NCBI GenBank assembly: GCA_023432025.1
Contig: JAEYVE010000228.1
Span: 1 to 64,000, forward strand
Length of the DNA stretch: 64,000 nucleotides
Direction: 5' to 3'
DNA from: Pseudomonadota bacterium
GTDB taxonomy: Bacteria; Myxococcota_A; Polyangia; Polyangiales; Polyangiaceae
The notes under the pieces are model-generated. The model worked only from the letters and a program-made list of their open reading frames with translations. It was not told the DNA's origin and made no database searches. Below are positions 50,685 to 60,400 of the stretch, one piece after another. Position 1 is the stretch's first letter, and each line of letters starts with the position of its first letter. A program made the translations under genes and the position numbers.

Positions 50685-52387
50685 GGCGCGGCACGGTGGC
50701 TGGGTCCATCACGACCGTGTCGGCGCGGGAGCTGGCGGAGCGCCTGGGCGTCACGCACACGTTGGCCGAGCACCTGAGGCGGCTGGGCCACGCGGGAGAC
50801 GAGGTCACGGCGCGCTTCCTCGAGCCCAAGCTACGAGACCTGACGCCGCCCGATCAAATGGCAGATCGGGCGGCCGCCGCGGCGCGCATCGCGCGCGCCA
50901 TTCGCGCGCGCGAGCGAGTCGTCGTTTTCGGCGACTACGACTGCGACGGCATCACCGCCACCGCCATTCTTTCCGAAGTGATCGAGGCTTTGGGCGGCCT
51001 GGTCACGCCGCTGCTCGCGAGTCGCTTCGGTGGTGGCTACGGCGTGTCCGAGGAGGCGCTGGAGCGCATCTTGGCGGTGGAGCCCGCGCTGCTCGTCACC
51101 TGCGACTGCGGCTCCTCGGATCACGTCACGCTCAGAAAGGCCGTGGCGCGCGGGGTGGACGTGGTCGTCATCGACCACCACCTCGTGCCGGAAGAGAAGC
51201 TTCCGGCGCTCGCGTTCTTGAACCCGCACCGTTCCGAATGCGAGTTCCCCTACAAGGGCCTGGCGTCTTGCGGGCTCGCGCTTTCGGTCGCTGCCGCGCT
51301 GCGCGCCGAGCTGGGAGCGCAGCTGGACGTTCGTCGCTGGCTCGACTTGGTGGCCATCGGCTCCGTCGCGGACGTCGCTCCTCTCGATGGGGACAACCGG
51401 GCGCTGGTGCGCGCCGGTTTGCGCGTGCTCAGCGAGGCGACGAGGCCAGGCGTGCGAGCCTTGCTCGAGGTCGCAGGCATGGACGTGGGCGCGCCGCTCA
51501 CGGCCGAGGACATCGCGTTTCGGTTGGCGCCGCGTCTGAACGCGCCGGGCCGCTTGGGCGCGCCGGATGCGTCACTTGCGCTGCTTCGCGCGCGCACGTT
51601 GGACGAAGCTCGCGGTCTGGCGGCGCAGATCGAGCAGCAGTGCGTGGCGCGCCGCGAGCAGCAGGGGCGCATCATCGACGAGGCGCTCGAAGAAATTCGG
51701 CGCGAAGGCTACGCGGAGCGCCCCGCCGTCGTGGTCGGTCGACAGGGTTGGAATCACGGCATCGTGGGCATCGTGGCGGGGCGCCTCGCGGACGACCTGA
51801 AAATGCCCGTGCTCGTCATCGGCTTCGAGGGAGACGTGGGGCGCGGATCGCTGCGTGGGCCGCCCGGGGCGCGCTTGTTCGACGCGCTCGGTCGCGTCAG
51901 CGACGTGCTCGTGCGCCACGGTGGGCATCAAGCCGCGGCCGGGTTGGAGGTGCGCTTCGAGAGGCTCACCGAGCTGCGCGCGCGCTTCGAGGACTCGTGT
52001 CGTGCGCTCGAGTTCGACGCTGCCCAGGACGAGCTTCCTCCGCTTGCGCTCGCGTCGGGAGAAGACCCCGCGCAGGTGCTGAAAGATCTTTATCGCCTGG
52101 AGCCGTGCGGCTTGGGCAACCCGGCGCCCACGCTGTCCGTCGACGGTGAGCTGCTCGTCGCGCGCGAGGTGAAGGGCGGTCATCTGAAGCTCGAGGTGCT
52201 GCTCGAGGGCGGACGGCGCCTCGGAGGCTTCGGGCCGAACCTGGGCGCCGAGGCGGAGACGCTCGGCAGTCACGCGGGGACGCGGGGGCGCGTGCAGGTC
52301 ATCGGCAGCTTGCGGCCCGATCGCTACCGGGGCGGGGGCGCCGTGGAGCTCTTCGTGCGCCAGGTTCTGCCCGTGCGCAGCGGGTAG
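50681..52387 (+). CDS. recJ: Single-stranded-DNA 5'-3' exonuclease RecJ
   Basis: RecJ degrades 5' single-stranded ends in recombination and mismatch repair. The 568-residue protein has the DHH-superfamily motifs VVVFGDYDCDGITATAIL (motif I), VVVIDHHLVPEE (DHH), FRLAPRLNAPGRLG and VRHGGHQAAAGLEV (DHHA1 GGH), then an OB-like C-terminal domain (CGLGNPAPTLSV). The start GTG overlaps the secF stop; secF-recJ coupling is common in related genomes. Confidence 0.97.
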   Translation: MRRGTVAGSITTVSARELAERLGVTHTLAEHLRRLGHAGDEVTARFLEPKLRDLTPPDQMADRAAAAARIARAIRARERVVVFGDYDCDGITATAILSEVIEALGGLVTPLLASRFGGGYGVSEEALERILAVEPALLVTCDCGSSDHVTLRKAVARGVDVVVIDHHLVPEEKLPALAFLNPHRSECEFPYKGLASCGLALSVAAALRAELGAQLDVRRWLDLVAIGSVADVAPLDGDNRALVRAGLRVLSEATRPGVRALLEVAGMDVGAPLTAEDIAFRLAPRLNAPGRLGAPDASLALLRARTLDEARGLAAQIEQQCVARREQQGRIIDEALEEIRREGYAERPAVVVGRQGWNHGIVGIVAGRLADDLKMPVLVIGFEGDVGRGSLRGPPGARLFDALGRVSDVLVRHGGHQAAAGLEVRFERLTELRARFEDSCRALEFDAAQDELPPLALASGEDPAQVLKDLYRLEPCGLGNPAPTLSVDGELLVAREVKGGHLKLEVLLEGGRRLGGFGPNLGAEAETLGSHAGTRGRVQVIGSLRPDRYRGGGAVELFVRQVLPVRSG

Positions 52388-52461
52388 CGCGAGCGAATGC
52401 GTCTTGTCCGCGGAAGCGGGTCTCCCTCCTCCCGTTTCGCGCTACGCTGACCGAGCCGCAG

Positions 52462-53241
52462 ATGAGCGACCCGCTGATCGAGTTTCGCAACGTCAAGAAG
52501 AGCTTTGGTCCCAAGGTGATTTACCGGGGGCTGAATCTCAGGGTGCACCGGGGAGAAGTGCTCACGGTGGTGGGCGGCTCCGGCGTGGGCAAGAGCGTGA
52601 TGCTCAAGATGCTCATCGGGCTCCTCCAGGCGGACTCGGGCAGCATCAGCTTTGACGGAGAAGAAATCACGCGCATGAGGGAGGAGCAGCTTGCTCGCGT
52701 GCGGCAGCGCATCGCCATGCTGTTTCAGAGTGGGGCGCTCTTCGACTCCCTCAGCGTGGGCGAAAACGTCGCCTACGGCCTCGAGGAGCACTTTCACTCG
52801 AAAATGACGCGGGACGAGGTGAACGCGCGCGTGGCTTGGGCGCTCGGCCTCGTGGGTCTGCCCGGCATCGAGGAAATGCGCCCTGCCGATCTATCGGGCG
52901 GCATGCGCAAGCGTGTGGGCTTGGCGCGCGCCATCGCCGTGCAACCCGAGGTCGTCTTGTACGACGAGCCCACGACGGGGCTCGACCCCATCAATACCGC
53001 TCGCGTCAATCACATGATCATGGGGCTTCAAGCCAAGCTGAACATCACGAGCATCGTCGTGACGCACGACATGAAGAGCGCCTTTCAAATCAGCGATCGC
53101 ATGGCGATGGTGCACTCCGGGCAAATCATCGCCTACGGCACGCCCGAAGAGTTTCGCAGCTCCCCCGACCCACGCGTCACGGACTTCATCGAGGGGCTCG
53201 CGCCCGTTCAAGAGGACGTCGAGACACTGCTCAATGCATGA
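52462..53241 (+). CDS. MlaF-like ABC transporter ATPase
   Basis: The 259-residue ATPase belongs to the MCE/Mla lipid transporters, which move phospholipids between inner and outer membranes. Walker A is GGSGVGKSVMLKM, the Q-loop MLFQSGALFDSLSV, the signature LSGGMRKRVGLARA, Walker B VVLYDEPTTGLDPI and H-loop VVTHDMKSAF. The FQSGALFDSL sequence is characteristic of the family. The MCE protein follows 243 bp later. No MlaE permease gene is present beside it. Confidence 0.93.
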   Translation: MSDPLIEFRNVKKSFGPKVIYRGLNLRVHRGEVLTVVGGSGVGKSVMLKMLIGLLQADSGSISFDGEEITRMREEQLARVRQRIAMLFQSGALFDSLSVGENVAYGLEEHFHSKMTRDEVNARVAWALGLVGLPGIEEMRPADLSGGMRKRVGLARAIAVQPEVVLYDEPTTGLDPINTARVNHMIMGLQAKLNITSIVVTHDMKSAFQISDRMAMVHSGQIIAYGTPEEFRSSPDPRVTDFIEGLAPVQEDVETLLNA

Positions 53242-53484
53242 GGCGTCCACCAGCCGTTTGATCGAGTGAGGCGTGGCAATGAAGCGTGTGGAGCTTCTCG
53301 AAGTGGGGCGCAGCGCCGCGGAGCGGCGCCGATGTCGCCCGGTGAGACGAGCGGTGTTCCCGACGGGGGACACGGGGGTCGGTGTGGGAGCTTTGCGGTT
53401 CCACCCAGAGCGCACGAAAACTGAAGCTTTCCCCTCGACCAGGCGTATCGATCGGCGTATGCGGGCGGTAGGGTCACTCAGAGC

Positions 53485-54663
53485 ATGGCAACTGCGCGTG
53501 AAGTGAAGGTCGGCGCCTTCGTGCTCGTGGCACTCTCCGTCATCGGCGCCGTCGTGTTCCTGATTGGCGACGAGCGAGGGCTCTTCGTCTCTCACGACAC
53601 GTACGGGGCGGCGTTCAAGGACGTCAACGGCCTCCGGCGTGGCTCGACGGTGCGCATGGGCGGCGTCGACATCGGAAGCGTGAAGGAAATTGGCTACGGC
53701 CGCGACGAGAAGGACGCCACCATTTACGTGGAGCTCAGCATCGCCGCGAGCGAGGCGCGCCGGATCCGCGCCGACAGCGAGGCCACCATCGAGTCCAAGG
53801 GCCTCCTCGGTGACAAAATGCTGGTCATCACCGTCGGCAGCGAGCGCGAGCCGCAGGTGAAGCCCGGCTCGCGCATCAAGAGTACCGAGTCGCGGGGTAT
53901 GGAAGACCTCTTGAGCGACATGAAGAAAATTTCGGAGCGCACGGAGCGGGTCGTCGCCAACCTCGAAAAAACGACGGGGACCTTGGCCGAGGACGACTTT
54001 CAGCGCGACATGAAGCAGACGGCCCAGTCGCTGGCCGGCATTTTGAAATCGGTGGAGCAGGGCAACGGCTACGTGGGTAAGCTTCTCCACGACCCAGAGG
54101 AGGCCCGTCGCCTGTCCGGCACCATCGCCAATCTGGAAAAGGCAACGGCACGCCTCGATGGCACGCTCGCCGGCGTACAAGGCGTGATTGATCGCGTGCG
54201 GACGGGCCCGGGGCTGGCTCACGAGGTGTTGTACGCGGAGGACGGCTCCAAGACCGTGGCTCAGTTCGGGACGGCCGCGGAAGAAATTGCGGCGACCCTG
54301 CGCGGAGTTCGCGAGGGCAAGGGGCTAGCCCACAGCGTGCTCTACGGCGACGAAGGCTCGGACCAAGTGCTCGGCAATTTGAACGAAATGAGCGCGGATC
54401 TGCGGACCATCGTCGCGGACTTGAAGCGCGGTAAGGGCACGCTGGGAGCGCTGTTGGTCGATCCGTCCGTGTACGAGGACGTCAAAATGCTGCTCGGGAA
54501 CGTCAGCAGAAACCGCTCGCTCCGAGCTTTGGTGCGCTACTCCATCCAGCGCGACGAAGGCTCGGCTCCGGTCGTCGGCGACAGCTCGGGTCCGTCCGAT
54601 TCCGGGTCCGCTCCTGCTGGCGCCTCGGCGTCCGGCAGCCTCGGGACTCCTTCGGCCCAGTAG
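53485..54663 (+). CDS. MCE/MlaD-family lipid-binding protein
   Basis: The 392-residue protein has an N-terminal TM anchor (EVKVGAFVLVALSVIGAVVFLIG) and one MCE domain (about 38-115: YGAAFKDVNGLRRGSTVRMGGVDIGSVKEI, SIESKG-type turn and LGDKMLVITVG). A long helical region with repeated GxGLAHxVLYxxxGS elements (GPGLAHEVLYAEDGS, GKGLAHSVLYGDEGS) and a Ser/Gly/Ala tail follow. It is the periplasmic substrate-binding part of an Mla-type system with the upstream ATPase. The permease must be encoded elsewhere. Confidence 0.92.
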   Translation: MATAREVKVGAFVLVALSVIGAVVFLIGDERGLFVSHDTYGAAFKDVNGLRRGSTVRMGGVDIGSVKEIGYGRDEKDATIYVELSIAASEARRIRADSEATIESKGLLGDKMLVITVGSEREPQVKPGSRIKSTESRGMEDLLSDMKKISERTERVVANLEKTTGTLAEDDFQRDMKQTAQSLAGILKSVEQGNGYVGKLLHDPEEARRLSGTIANLEKATARLDGTLAGVQGVIDRVRTGPGLAHEVLYAEDGSKTVAQFGTAAEEIAATLRGVREGKGLAHSVLYGDEGSDQVLGNLNEMSADLRTIVADLKRGKGTLGALLVDPSVYEDVKMLLGNVSRNRSLRALVRYSIQRDEGSAPVVGDSSGPSDSGSAPAGASASGSLGTPSAQ

Positions 54664-54766
54664 CACCGGGAGCTGGCGCAGCTGCTGGGGTCGCCGAAGC
54701 GGGCGGCCGGTTTTCCATCGGCGGCTGTCCATGGCACGCCGGGGCGCGCGCCCTATACTGCGGCCC

Positions 54767-57700
54767 ATGCGTTTTCTCGAGCGAGCTGGGCGCCTACTGG
54801 TTCTCTTAGGCGCCTTCGCCCTTGCGTCTTACTTAGCCCTTCGTTTCGGCACCGGTGGCCTGTGGCAAGGTCTGCGCGCCGCGCACGCCGTGGTGACGAC
54901 GGGCAAGACGGAGGCGCCATACGATCTGACGCAGCTCGTCGCGGTCAACGAAACGCTCGAGACCATTCGCAAAAAGTACGTCGAGCCCGAGCGCGTGGAG
55001 CCGCGCAAGATGCTGCTCGGTGCGTTGGACCAAGTGCAGAAGGAGGTGGCGCAGGTCATCGTGCTGCACGAAGAAAAGGCGCCGACGGTCACGGTGCGCG
55101 TGGGCCAAGAAGAAGCCGCGTTTCGCGTCGACAACGTGCAAGGGCCGTGGGACGTCGCCGCCCGCTTGCGCGAGGTGTTCGCGTTCTTGCAGAAGAACTT
55201 GGGCGACCAAGAGGTGGACTTGCCGGGCATCGAGTACGCGGCCTGCAACGGCATGCTGCGCACGCTCGATCCACACAGCGTGTTCTTGAGCCCCGAGGCG
55301 TATCGGGAAATGAACATGTCGACGTCGGGCCACTTCGGCGGGCTCGGCATCGTGATCAGTATTCGAGATCAGGTGCTCACCGTGATGCGACCGATGCCCA
55401 ACACGCCCGCGGGGCGCTCGGGGCTCCGTCGCTTGGACCGCATCACGAAGATCAACAACGAGTCGACGCTCAACATGCCGCTCGACGACGCGGTCAAGCG
55501 GCTGCGCGGAGAGCCTGGCTCCAAGGTGACGATTTGGGTGCATCGGGACGGCAAGGATGGCTGGCCCGGCGCGCGCCCCTTCGAGCTCACGCGCGAGGAA
55601 ATCCGCATCCGCTCCGTCGAGTCTCAAAAGCTGGGAGACGGCGTGGGCTACGTGCGCGTGAAGCAGTTCCAGTCGAGCACCGCCGCAGAGCTCGGTCAGG
55701 CGCTGAGCGAGCTGCGGCAGGCAGGGTCGCTCAAGTCGCTCGTCATCGACTTGCGGGACAACCCCGGCGGGCTCCTGGACCAAGCGGCCAAGGTCGCGGA
55801 CATGTTCCTCGCGGACGGCGTCATCGTGGCCACCGCCGGTGCGAGCGAAGGGCGCGAAGAGCAGCGCGCGCGCGAGCCGGGCACGCAGCCCGACTACCCG
55901 ATCGCGGTGCTCGTCAACGGCTCTTCGGCGAGCGCCAGCGAGATCGTGGCGGGCGCTTTGAAGAACCAAGATCGCGCCATCGTGATCGGACAGACCACGT
56001 TCGGCAAAGGCTCGGTGCAGCTGGTGTTCCCGAACATCACGCCCGAAGGCGCGGCGCTGAAGCTCACCATCGCGCAGTACCTCACGCCGGGCGACGTCTC
56101 CATCCAGGGCGTCGGCGTTGCGCCGGACGTCGAGCTCGACCCGATGACGGCCGACACGCTCGAGATGGACCTCTTCAAGAACGAAGGGGACCTGCGTGAG
56201 CGCGACCTGTCGCGCAGCCTGACCGCGCAAGCCGCGCGCAGTCAGGACCGACCGATGTACCGGCTGCGGTACAATTTGCCGTCCAAGGAGCGCGACGAAA
56301 TTCGCGAGCGTGGCGCGGACCTCGAGGACGAGTTCCAGCTCGACGTCCCGATCCGCGTGGGGCGGGACCTGATGACTCAGGTGCAGAGAGGGCCGCGGTC
56401 CAAGCAGCTCGAAGCGCTGAAGGACGTCGTGAGCAAGCTCCAGCAAAAGGAGCTCACCGCCGTCTCGGCGGACCTCGCCAAGCTGGGCGTGGACTGGAGT
56501 GCGCCGCCAAGCGACTACACGGGCGGACCCGATCCCTCGAAGGTCAAGATCGAGCTTTCGACGGATCGCTCCAACGACACTGTGCGCGCAGGCGAGCCGC
56601 TCACGCTCAAGGTGGTCGCCAAGAACGAAGGCGACAGGCCCCTCTACCAGCTGCGCGCCATCACCAAGAGCGATGCGGCGTACTACGACGAGAAGGAGCT
56701 CGTGTTCGGCAAGCTGATGCCGGGCGAGTCGCGCACGGCGACGGCGCCGCTCGGGTTCTGCACCATCGAAGGCAGAAAGCCGGGCTCCACGGAGCCGGTG
56801 CGCCTGGATGCCAAGCGCGTCTGTCATCTGCCCAAGGACGCGGTGATGCGTCAGGATGCCGTCAAGGTGCAGTTCTTCGCCGAGGGCGCCGACGCGCCGG
56901 AGAGCGCAGAAATTCGCCCCACCGTGGAGAGCCTCGAGCGCCCGACGTTCGCGTACAGCTACCAAGTAGTCGACAACCGCGACGCCAACGGCAACGGACA
57001 GCTCGAGCGTGGCGAAGGCGCCAGCATCTACATGCGCATCAAGAACGTGGGCACCGGCCCCTCGTACGAGACGCAGGCCAACCTACGGAACCTCACGGGC
57101 GATGGCCTGCTCTTGCGAGCAGGGCGCTTCGACGTGTCGTCGATGAAGCCGGGAGAAACGCGGGACGTCACCTTCACGTTCGACGTGCTGGACGCGTTTG
57201 CCGAGCCCGAGCTCAAGCTGGAGCTCAGCGTCGTCGACCGGGATCTGCGGGTCGTTTCGAGCGAAAAGCTCGTGCTGCCGGTGGTGAAGAAGGGCATCGC
57301 CATGCGACCGGCGGAAGGCACCGTACAGGCCACCAAGGCGACGGAGCTCCGGGATCAGCCCGTGGCCGGTTCGCTCGTCGTCGGGCGCGTGCCGGAAGGC
57401 CAGCTCATGAAGCACCTCGGCAGTTACGGGGACTTCGTGAAGGTGGATCTGGGCCAGTCGCGCTTTGCCTTCGTGGAGGCGTCGGCGACGCGTGCGGCGC
57501 AAGCCGGAGCGCCCGCGGCGCTCGCGTTCGACCAAGAGCCACGCCGTTCTCCACCCGTGCTCGAGGTGAAGCCGGCCAGCCTCTCGACGCGAGAAGCGAC
57601 GATTCGCGTGGCGGGACGCGCTACCGATACGGACGGTGGCGTCCTGGACGCGTTCATTTTCGTCGGTAGCCGCAAGGTGTTCTACAAGTCGAACGCGGGC

Positions 57701-57910
57701 GCGAAGGACAAGTCGTCGCTCGAGTTCTCCCTGGACGTGGCCCTGAGCCCCGGCGTGAACGTCATCACGGTCGTGGCGCGAGAAAGCGAGGACACGCTGT
57801 CGCGCTACACCATGATCGTGCGCCGCGATGGACCCAACGGTGAAGCGCTCCCCACGCCCAAGATGGAGCTGTTCGGCGAGGACTGGCAGTTCAGCGGGGA
57901 CGATCGATGA
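54767..57910 (+). CDS. Very large S41 (C-terminal processing) protease
   Basis: The 1047-residue protein is more than twice the usual CtpA/CtpB length. An N-terminal membrane anchor (LLVLLGAFALASYLAL) is followed by a helical region, a PDZ domain (about 190-280; FGGLGIVISIRDQVLTVMRPMPNTP) and the S41 core with VIDLRDNPGGLLDQA, catalytic Ser in VNGSSASASEIVAGAL (about 386) and Lys in TTFGKGSVQ (about 413). The extra C-terminal half has two CARDB/Ig-like stretches (RAGEPLTLKVVAKNEGDRP; ASIYMRIKNVGTGPSYE), an SH3-like segment (ATELRDQPVAGSLVVG) and another beta domain. These may recruit cell-wall or envelope substrates. It overlaps pdxJ by ATGA. Confidence 0.93.
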   Translation: MRFLERAGRLLVLLGAFALASYLALRFGTGGLWQGLRAAHAVVTTGKTEAPYDLTQLVAVNETLETIRKKYVEPERVEPRKMLLGALDQVQKEVAQVIVLHEEKAPTVTVRVGQEEAAFRVDNVQGPWDVAARLREVFAFLQKNLGDQEVDLPGIEYAACNGMLRTLDPHSVFLSPEAYREMNMSTSGHFGGLGIVISIRDQVLTVMRPMPNTPAGRSGLRRLDRITKINNESTLNMPLDDAVKRLRGEPGSKVTIWVHRDGKDGWPGARPFELTREEIRIRSVESQKLGDGVGYVRVKQFQSSTAAELGQALSELRQAGSLKSLVIDLRDNPGGLLDQAAKVADMFLADGVIVATAGASEGREEQRAREPGTQPDYPIAVLVNGSSASASEIVAGALKNQDRAIVIGQTTFGKGSVQLVFPNITPEGAALKLTIAQYLTPGDVSIQGVGVAPDVELDPMTADTLEMDLFKNEGDLRERDLSRSLTAQAARSQDRPMYRLRYNLPSKERDEIRERGADLEDEFQLDVPIRVGRDLMTQVQRGPRSKQLEALKDVVSKLQQKELTAVSADLAKLGVDWSAPPSDYTGGPDPSKVKIELSTDRSNDTVRAGEPLTLKVVAKNEGDRPLYQLRAITKSDAAYYDEKELVFGKLMPGESRTATAPLGFCTIEGRKPGSTEPVRLDAKRVCHLPKDAVMRQDAVKVQFFAEGADAPESAEIRPTVESLERPTFAYSYQVVDNRDANGNGQLERGEGASIYMRIKNVGTGPSYETQANLRNLTGDGLLLRAGRFDVSSMKPGETRDVTFTFDVLDAFAEPELKLELSVVDRDLRVVSSEKLVLPVVKKGIAMRPAEGTVQATKATELRDQPVAGSLVVGRVPEGQLMKHLGSYGDFVKVDLGQSRFAFVEASATRAAQAGAPAALAFDQEPRRSPPVLEVKPASLSTREATIRVAGRATDTDGGVLDAFIFVGSRKVFYKSNAGAKDKSSLEFSLDVALSPGVNVITVVARESEDTLSRYTMIVRRDGPNGEALPTPKMELFGEDWQFSGDDR

Positions 57911-58671
57911 TCCGCCTTCACATCAACGTCGACCACGTGGCGACGCTGCGCAATCAGAGAGACGCGCGCTATCCGGATCCGGTTTTCGCCGCGCAGCTGT
58001 GTGAGCTCGCCGGCGCGGACGGAATCACGGCGCACCTGCGAGAAGATCGTCGCCACATCCGCGACGCGGACGTGCTCGCGCTGCGCGCCTCACTCACGAC
58101 GCTCCTGAACCTGGAAATGGCGGCTACGCCGGAAATGGCTCGAATCGCCGAGCGCGTGGTGCCGGACGTGGTCACGCTCGTGCCCGAACGGAGAGAAGAG
58201 CGCACGACGGAGGGTGGCCTGGACGTGGTGCGTGGCCGCGCTCTCGTGCAGCCCATCGCGGAAATGTGCGTGCGTCGCGGCATCAAGCTGAGCCTGTTCA
58301 TCGAGGCGGACGAGGCACAAATTCGCGCAAGCTGCGAGCTCGGCGCCGCGCAAGTCGAGCTTCATACCGGGCACTACAGCGAGGCGCCGCGGCCCGAGCG
58401 CGGCAAGTGGCTCGAGCGGCTCGAACGAGGGGCTCGCCTCGCCAGTGAGCTCGGGCTCGAAGTCGCGGCGGGGCACGGGCTCACGCGAGAAAACGTCGGC
58501 GCCGTGGCTGCTTTGCCGCACGTGGAGGAGCTGAACATCGGCCACTCGGTGGTGGCGGAAGCCGTCTTGGTGGGGCTGCCGCAAGCCGTGCGGGACCTGC
58601 GCGCGGCCATCGAGCGTGGGGTCGCGCTGCGCTCTGGGGTCGCGCTGCGCTCTGGCGCCGCGCACGGCTGA
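57907..58671 (+). CDS. pdxJ: Pyridoxine 5'-phosphate synthase
   Basis: PdxJ condenses 1-deoxyxylulose 5-phosphate with the PdxA product to give pyridoxine 5'-phosphate. The 254-residue TIM barrel has INVDHVATLRNQRDARYPDP, ADGITAHLREDRRHI (catalytic Glu/His), LNLEMAAT, VTLVPERREERTTEGGLDV, FIEADEAQIRA, ELHTGHYSEA and LNIGHSVVAEAVLVGL. It overlaps the S41 protease gene. The C-terminal tail contains a duplicated GVALRS. Confidence 0.97.
   Translation: MIRLHINVDHVATLRNQRDARYPDPVFAAQLCELAGADGITAHLREDRRHIRDADVLALRASLTTLLNLEMAATPEMARIAERVVPDVVTLVPERREERTTEGGLDVVRGRALVQPIAEMCVRRGIKLSLFIEADEAQIRASCELGAAQVELHTGHYSEAPRPERGKWLERLERGARLASELGLEVAAGHGLTRENVGAVAALPHVEELNIGHSVVAEAVLVGLPQAVRDLRAAIERGVALRSGVALRSGAAHG
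58619..58654 (+). repeat. 18-bp direct duplication at the 3' end of pdxJ
   Basis: GGGTCGCGCTGCGCTCTG occurs twice without spacer (58619-58636 and 58637-58654), encoding GVALRS twice beyond the conserved PdxJ core, 14 bp before the stop codon. Confidence 0.92.
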
Positions 58672-58696
58672 AGCACACGTTCTCGGAGGCAAGCTC

Positions 58697-60313
58697 ATGC
58701 GACCGGTCCTTTCGCGCTCGCAGATCCGCGCCTTCGACCAACGCGCCATTTCGGCGGGGGTGCCCGGCTGCCTGCTCATGGAAAATGCCGGCCGCGGTGC
58801 AGCCGACGCAATCTGGGCTTTCGCCGAAGCCCGGCGAACGCAATGGCGGGCGCCGCGTTTGGACGTCGTCGTTCTGTGCGGCGCGGGCAACAACGGCGGA
58901 GATGGCTACGTCGTGGCGCGGCGTCTGCTCACGCTGGGCGCGCGGGTGACGGTGTGCTCGGCGGTGCCGCCGGATGCGCTCTCTGGGGACGCAGCTCGAG
59001 CGCGCGCCGCGTACGAGGCCGTCGCGCGCGTCGCGAGCGACCCTTCCAAGCCCGTCGTTCTAGAGGGGCTGGAGGCGGCGCGTGACGCATTGGCAGAAGC
59101 CGACGTGGCCGTCGACGCTCTGCTCGGTACGGGTACGAATCGCGCGGTGGAGGGCAAGTGGGCCGCCTTCATCGCGTTCTTGAATGCTGCGCACTGCCCG
59201 CTCGTGAGCTTGGACGTACCGTCGGGTCTCGACGCGGACTCCGGCGTAGCTTGGGGGCCGGTCGTGCAGGCGAGCCTCACGGTGACCTTCGCGCATCCCA
59301 AGCGCGGGCTCTTCAGCGCCGTCGGGCATGCCAGCGCAGGTGAGCTCGTCACCGTGGACATTGGGGTCCCCGCCCACGTTTTTCTCGAGGCAGACGCGGC
59401 GCAGGTGGCCCAGCTCTTGGGCCGCGAGGACGCGACCTCGTTCCTCCGGCCTCGCTCCGTCACCGCGCACAAGGGCACCTCGGGTCGCGTGGCGATCGTC
59501 GCCGGAGGAGTCGGCAAGCTCGGCGCCGCGCGGCTCGCGGCGCGCGGTGCGCTGCGCGCCGGCGCGGGGCTCGTCACCATCGCGACGCGCCCCGCCGTAG
59601 CGGCAGATTTGGCTCGCTCGGCCCTCGAGGAAATGACGCTCGCCTTGGACGAGCAAGAGCCCGCGACGACGCTGCGCGAAGCCGTGCCGAACGTCGACGC
59701 GTTCGTGCTCGGCCCCGGGCTCGGGCTGGACGCCGTGGCGGAGCGCATGGCTGTGGCTGTGCTGGAGCGCCCGGAGCCGGTGGTGGTGGACGCGGACGCG
59801 CTGCACCTGGTGCGCGATCGCCTCGGCGTAGTCGCGCGGCCCGGGCCGCGTGTGCTCACGCCACATCCCGGGGAGGCCGCCTCGCTCTTGGGCCTGACGA
59901 CGGCAGACGTGGAAGCCGATCGCTTCGGCGCCGTGGAGCGTTTGGCGGATCTTTCGGGCGCCGTCGTCGTTCTCAAGGGCTCGCGCAGCTTGGTGGCGGC
60001 GCCGGGTGAGGCGCCTTGGGTGTGCGCGTTGGGCTCGCCGGTGTTGGCCACGGGCGGGACGGGGGACGTTCTTTCGGGTGTCGTCGCTGCGTGCTTGGTG
60101 GGGCGTGTGCCTCGCGACGCGGCGGCGCTCGCCGTGCTGCTTCACGCCCTTGCCGGTGAGCGCTGTTCGAGCGGCATGTTTGCGGAAGAAGAGAGCTCCC
60201 GTCGCCTGCGAGCCCCGCACGATCGCGGAGTCTTGGCGCATGAAGTGGCGGACGCGTTGCCCTCCGTCGTGGCCCATCTCTTGGCTCGTCGACACGGTGA
60301 CGGGCCGCGGTGA
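58697..60313 (+). CDS. nnr: Bifunctional NAD(P)H-hydrate epimerase/dehydratase
   Basis: The enzyme repairs damaged NAD(P)H hydrates. The 538-residue protein has the N-terminal YjeF_N epimerase (MENAGRGAADAIWAF, CGAGNNGGDGYVVARRL, SLDVPSGLDADSG) and a C-terminal ADP-dependent dehydratase of ribokinase fold (HKGTSGRVAIVAGG, VLGPGLGLD, LTPHPGEAASLLGL, VVVLKGSRSLVAAPG, LATGGTGDVLSGVVAACL). The ATG at 58697 has GGAGG seven bases upstream. It lies 25 bp after pdxJ in the same operon. acpS and tsaE, frequent neighbours, are absent. Confidence 0.96.
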   Translation: MRPVLSRSQIRAFDQRAISAGVPGCLLMENAGRGAADAIWAFAEARRTQWRAPRLDVVVLCGAGNNGGDGYVVARRLLTLGARVTVCSAVPPDALSGDAARARAAYEAVARVASDPSKPVVLEGLEAARDALAEADVAVDALLGTGTNRAVEGKWAAFIAFLNAAHCPLVSLDVPSGLDADSGVAWGPVVQASLTVTFAHPKRGLFSAVGHASAGELVTVDIGVPAHVFLEADAAQVAQLLGREDATSFLRPRSVTAHKGTSGRVAIVAGGVGKLGAARLAARGALRAGAGLVTIATRPAVAADLARSALEEMTLALDEQEPATTLREAVPNVDAFVLGPGLGLDAVAERMAVAVLERPEPVVVDADALHLVRDRLGVVARPGPRVLTPHPGEAASLLGLTTADVEADRFGAVERLADLSGAVVVLKGSRSLVAAPGEAPWVCALGSPVLATGGTGDVLSGVVAACLVGRVPRDAAALAVLLHALAGERCSSGMFAEEESSRRLRAPHDRGVLAHEVADALPSVVAHLLARRHGDGPR

Positions 60314-60400
60314 CCGTGTGTCAGACCGCGGCCTTCTGCTGACAGAATGACACGTCCGAGGCCGGCTCCCGCGGCCCGCATTCGGCGCGAACAACGGGAG

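Noticed and set aside
53242..53484. Remnant of an mlaE permease gene between the ATPase and MCE genes
   Set aside because: The 243-bp gap is too short and its translations in all frames lack hydrophobic MlaE-like segments.
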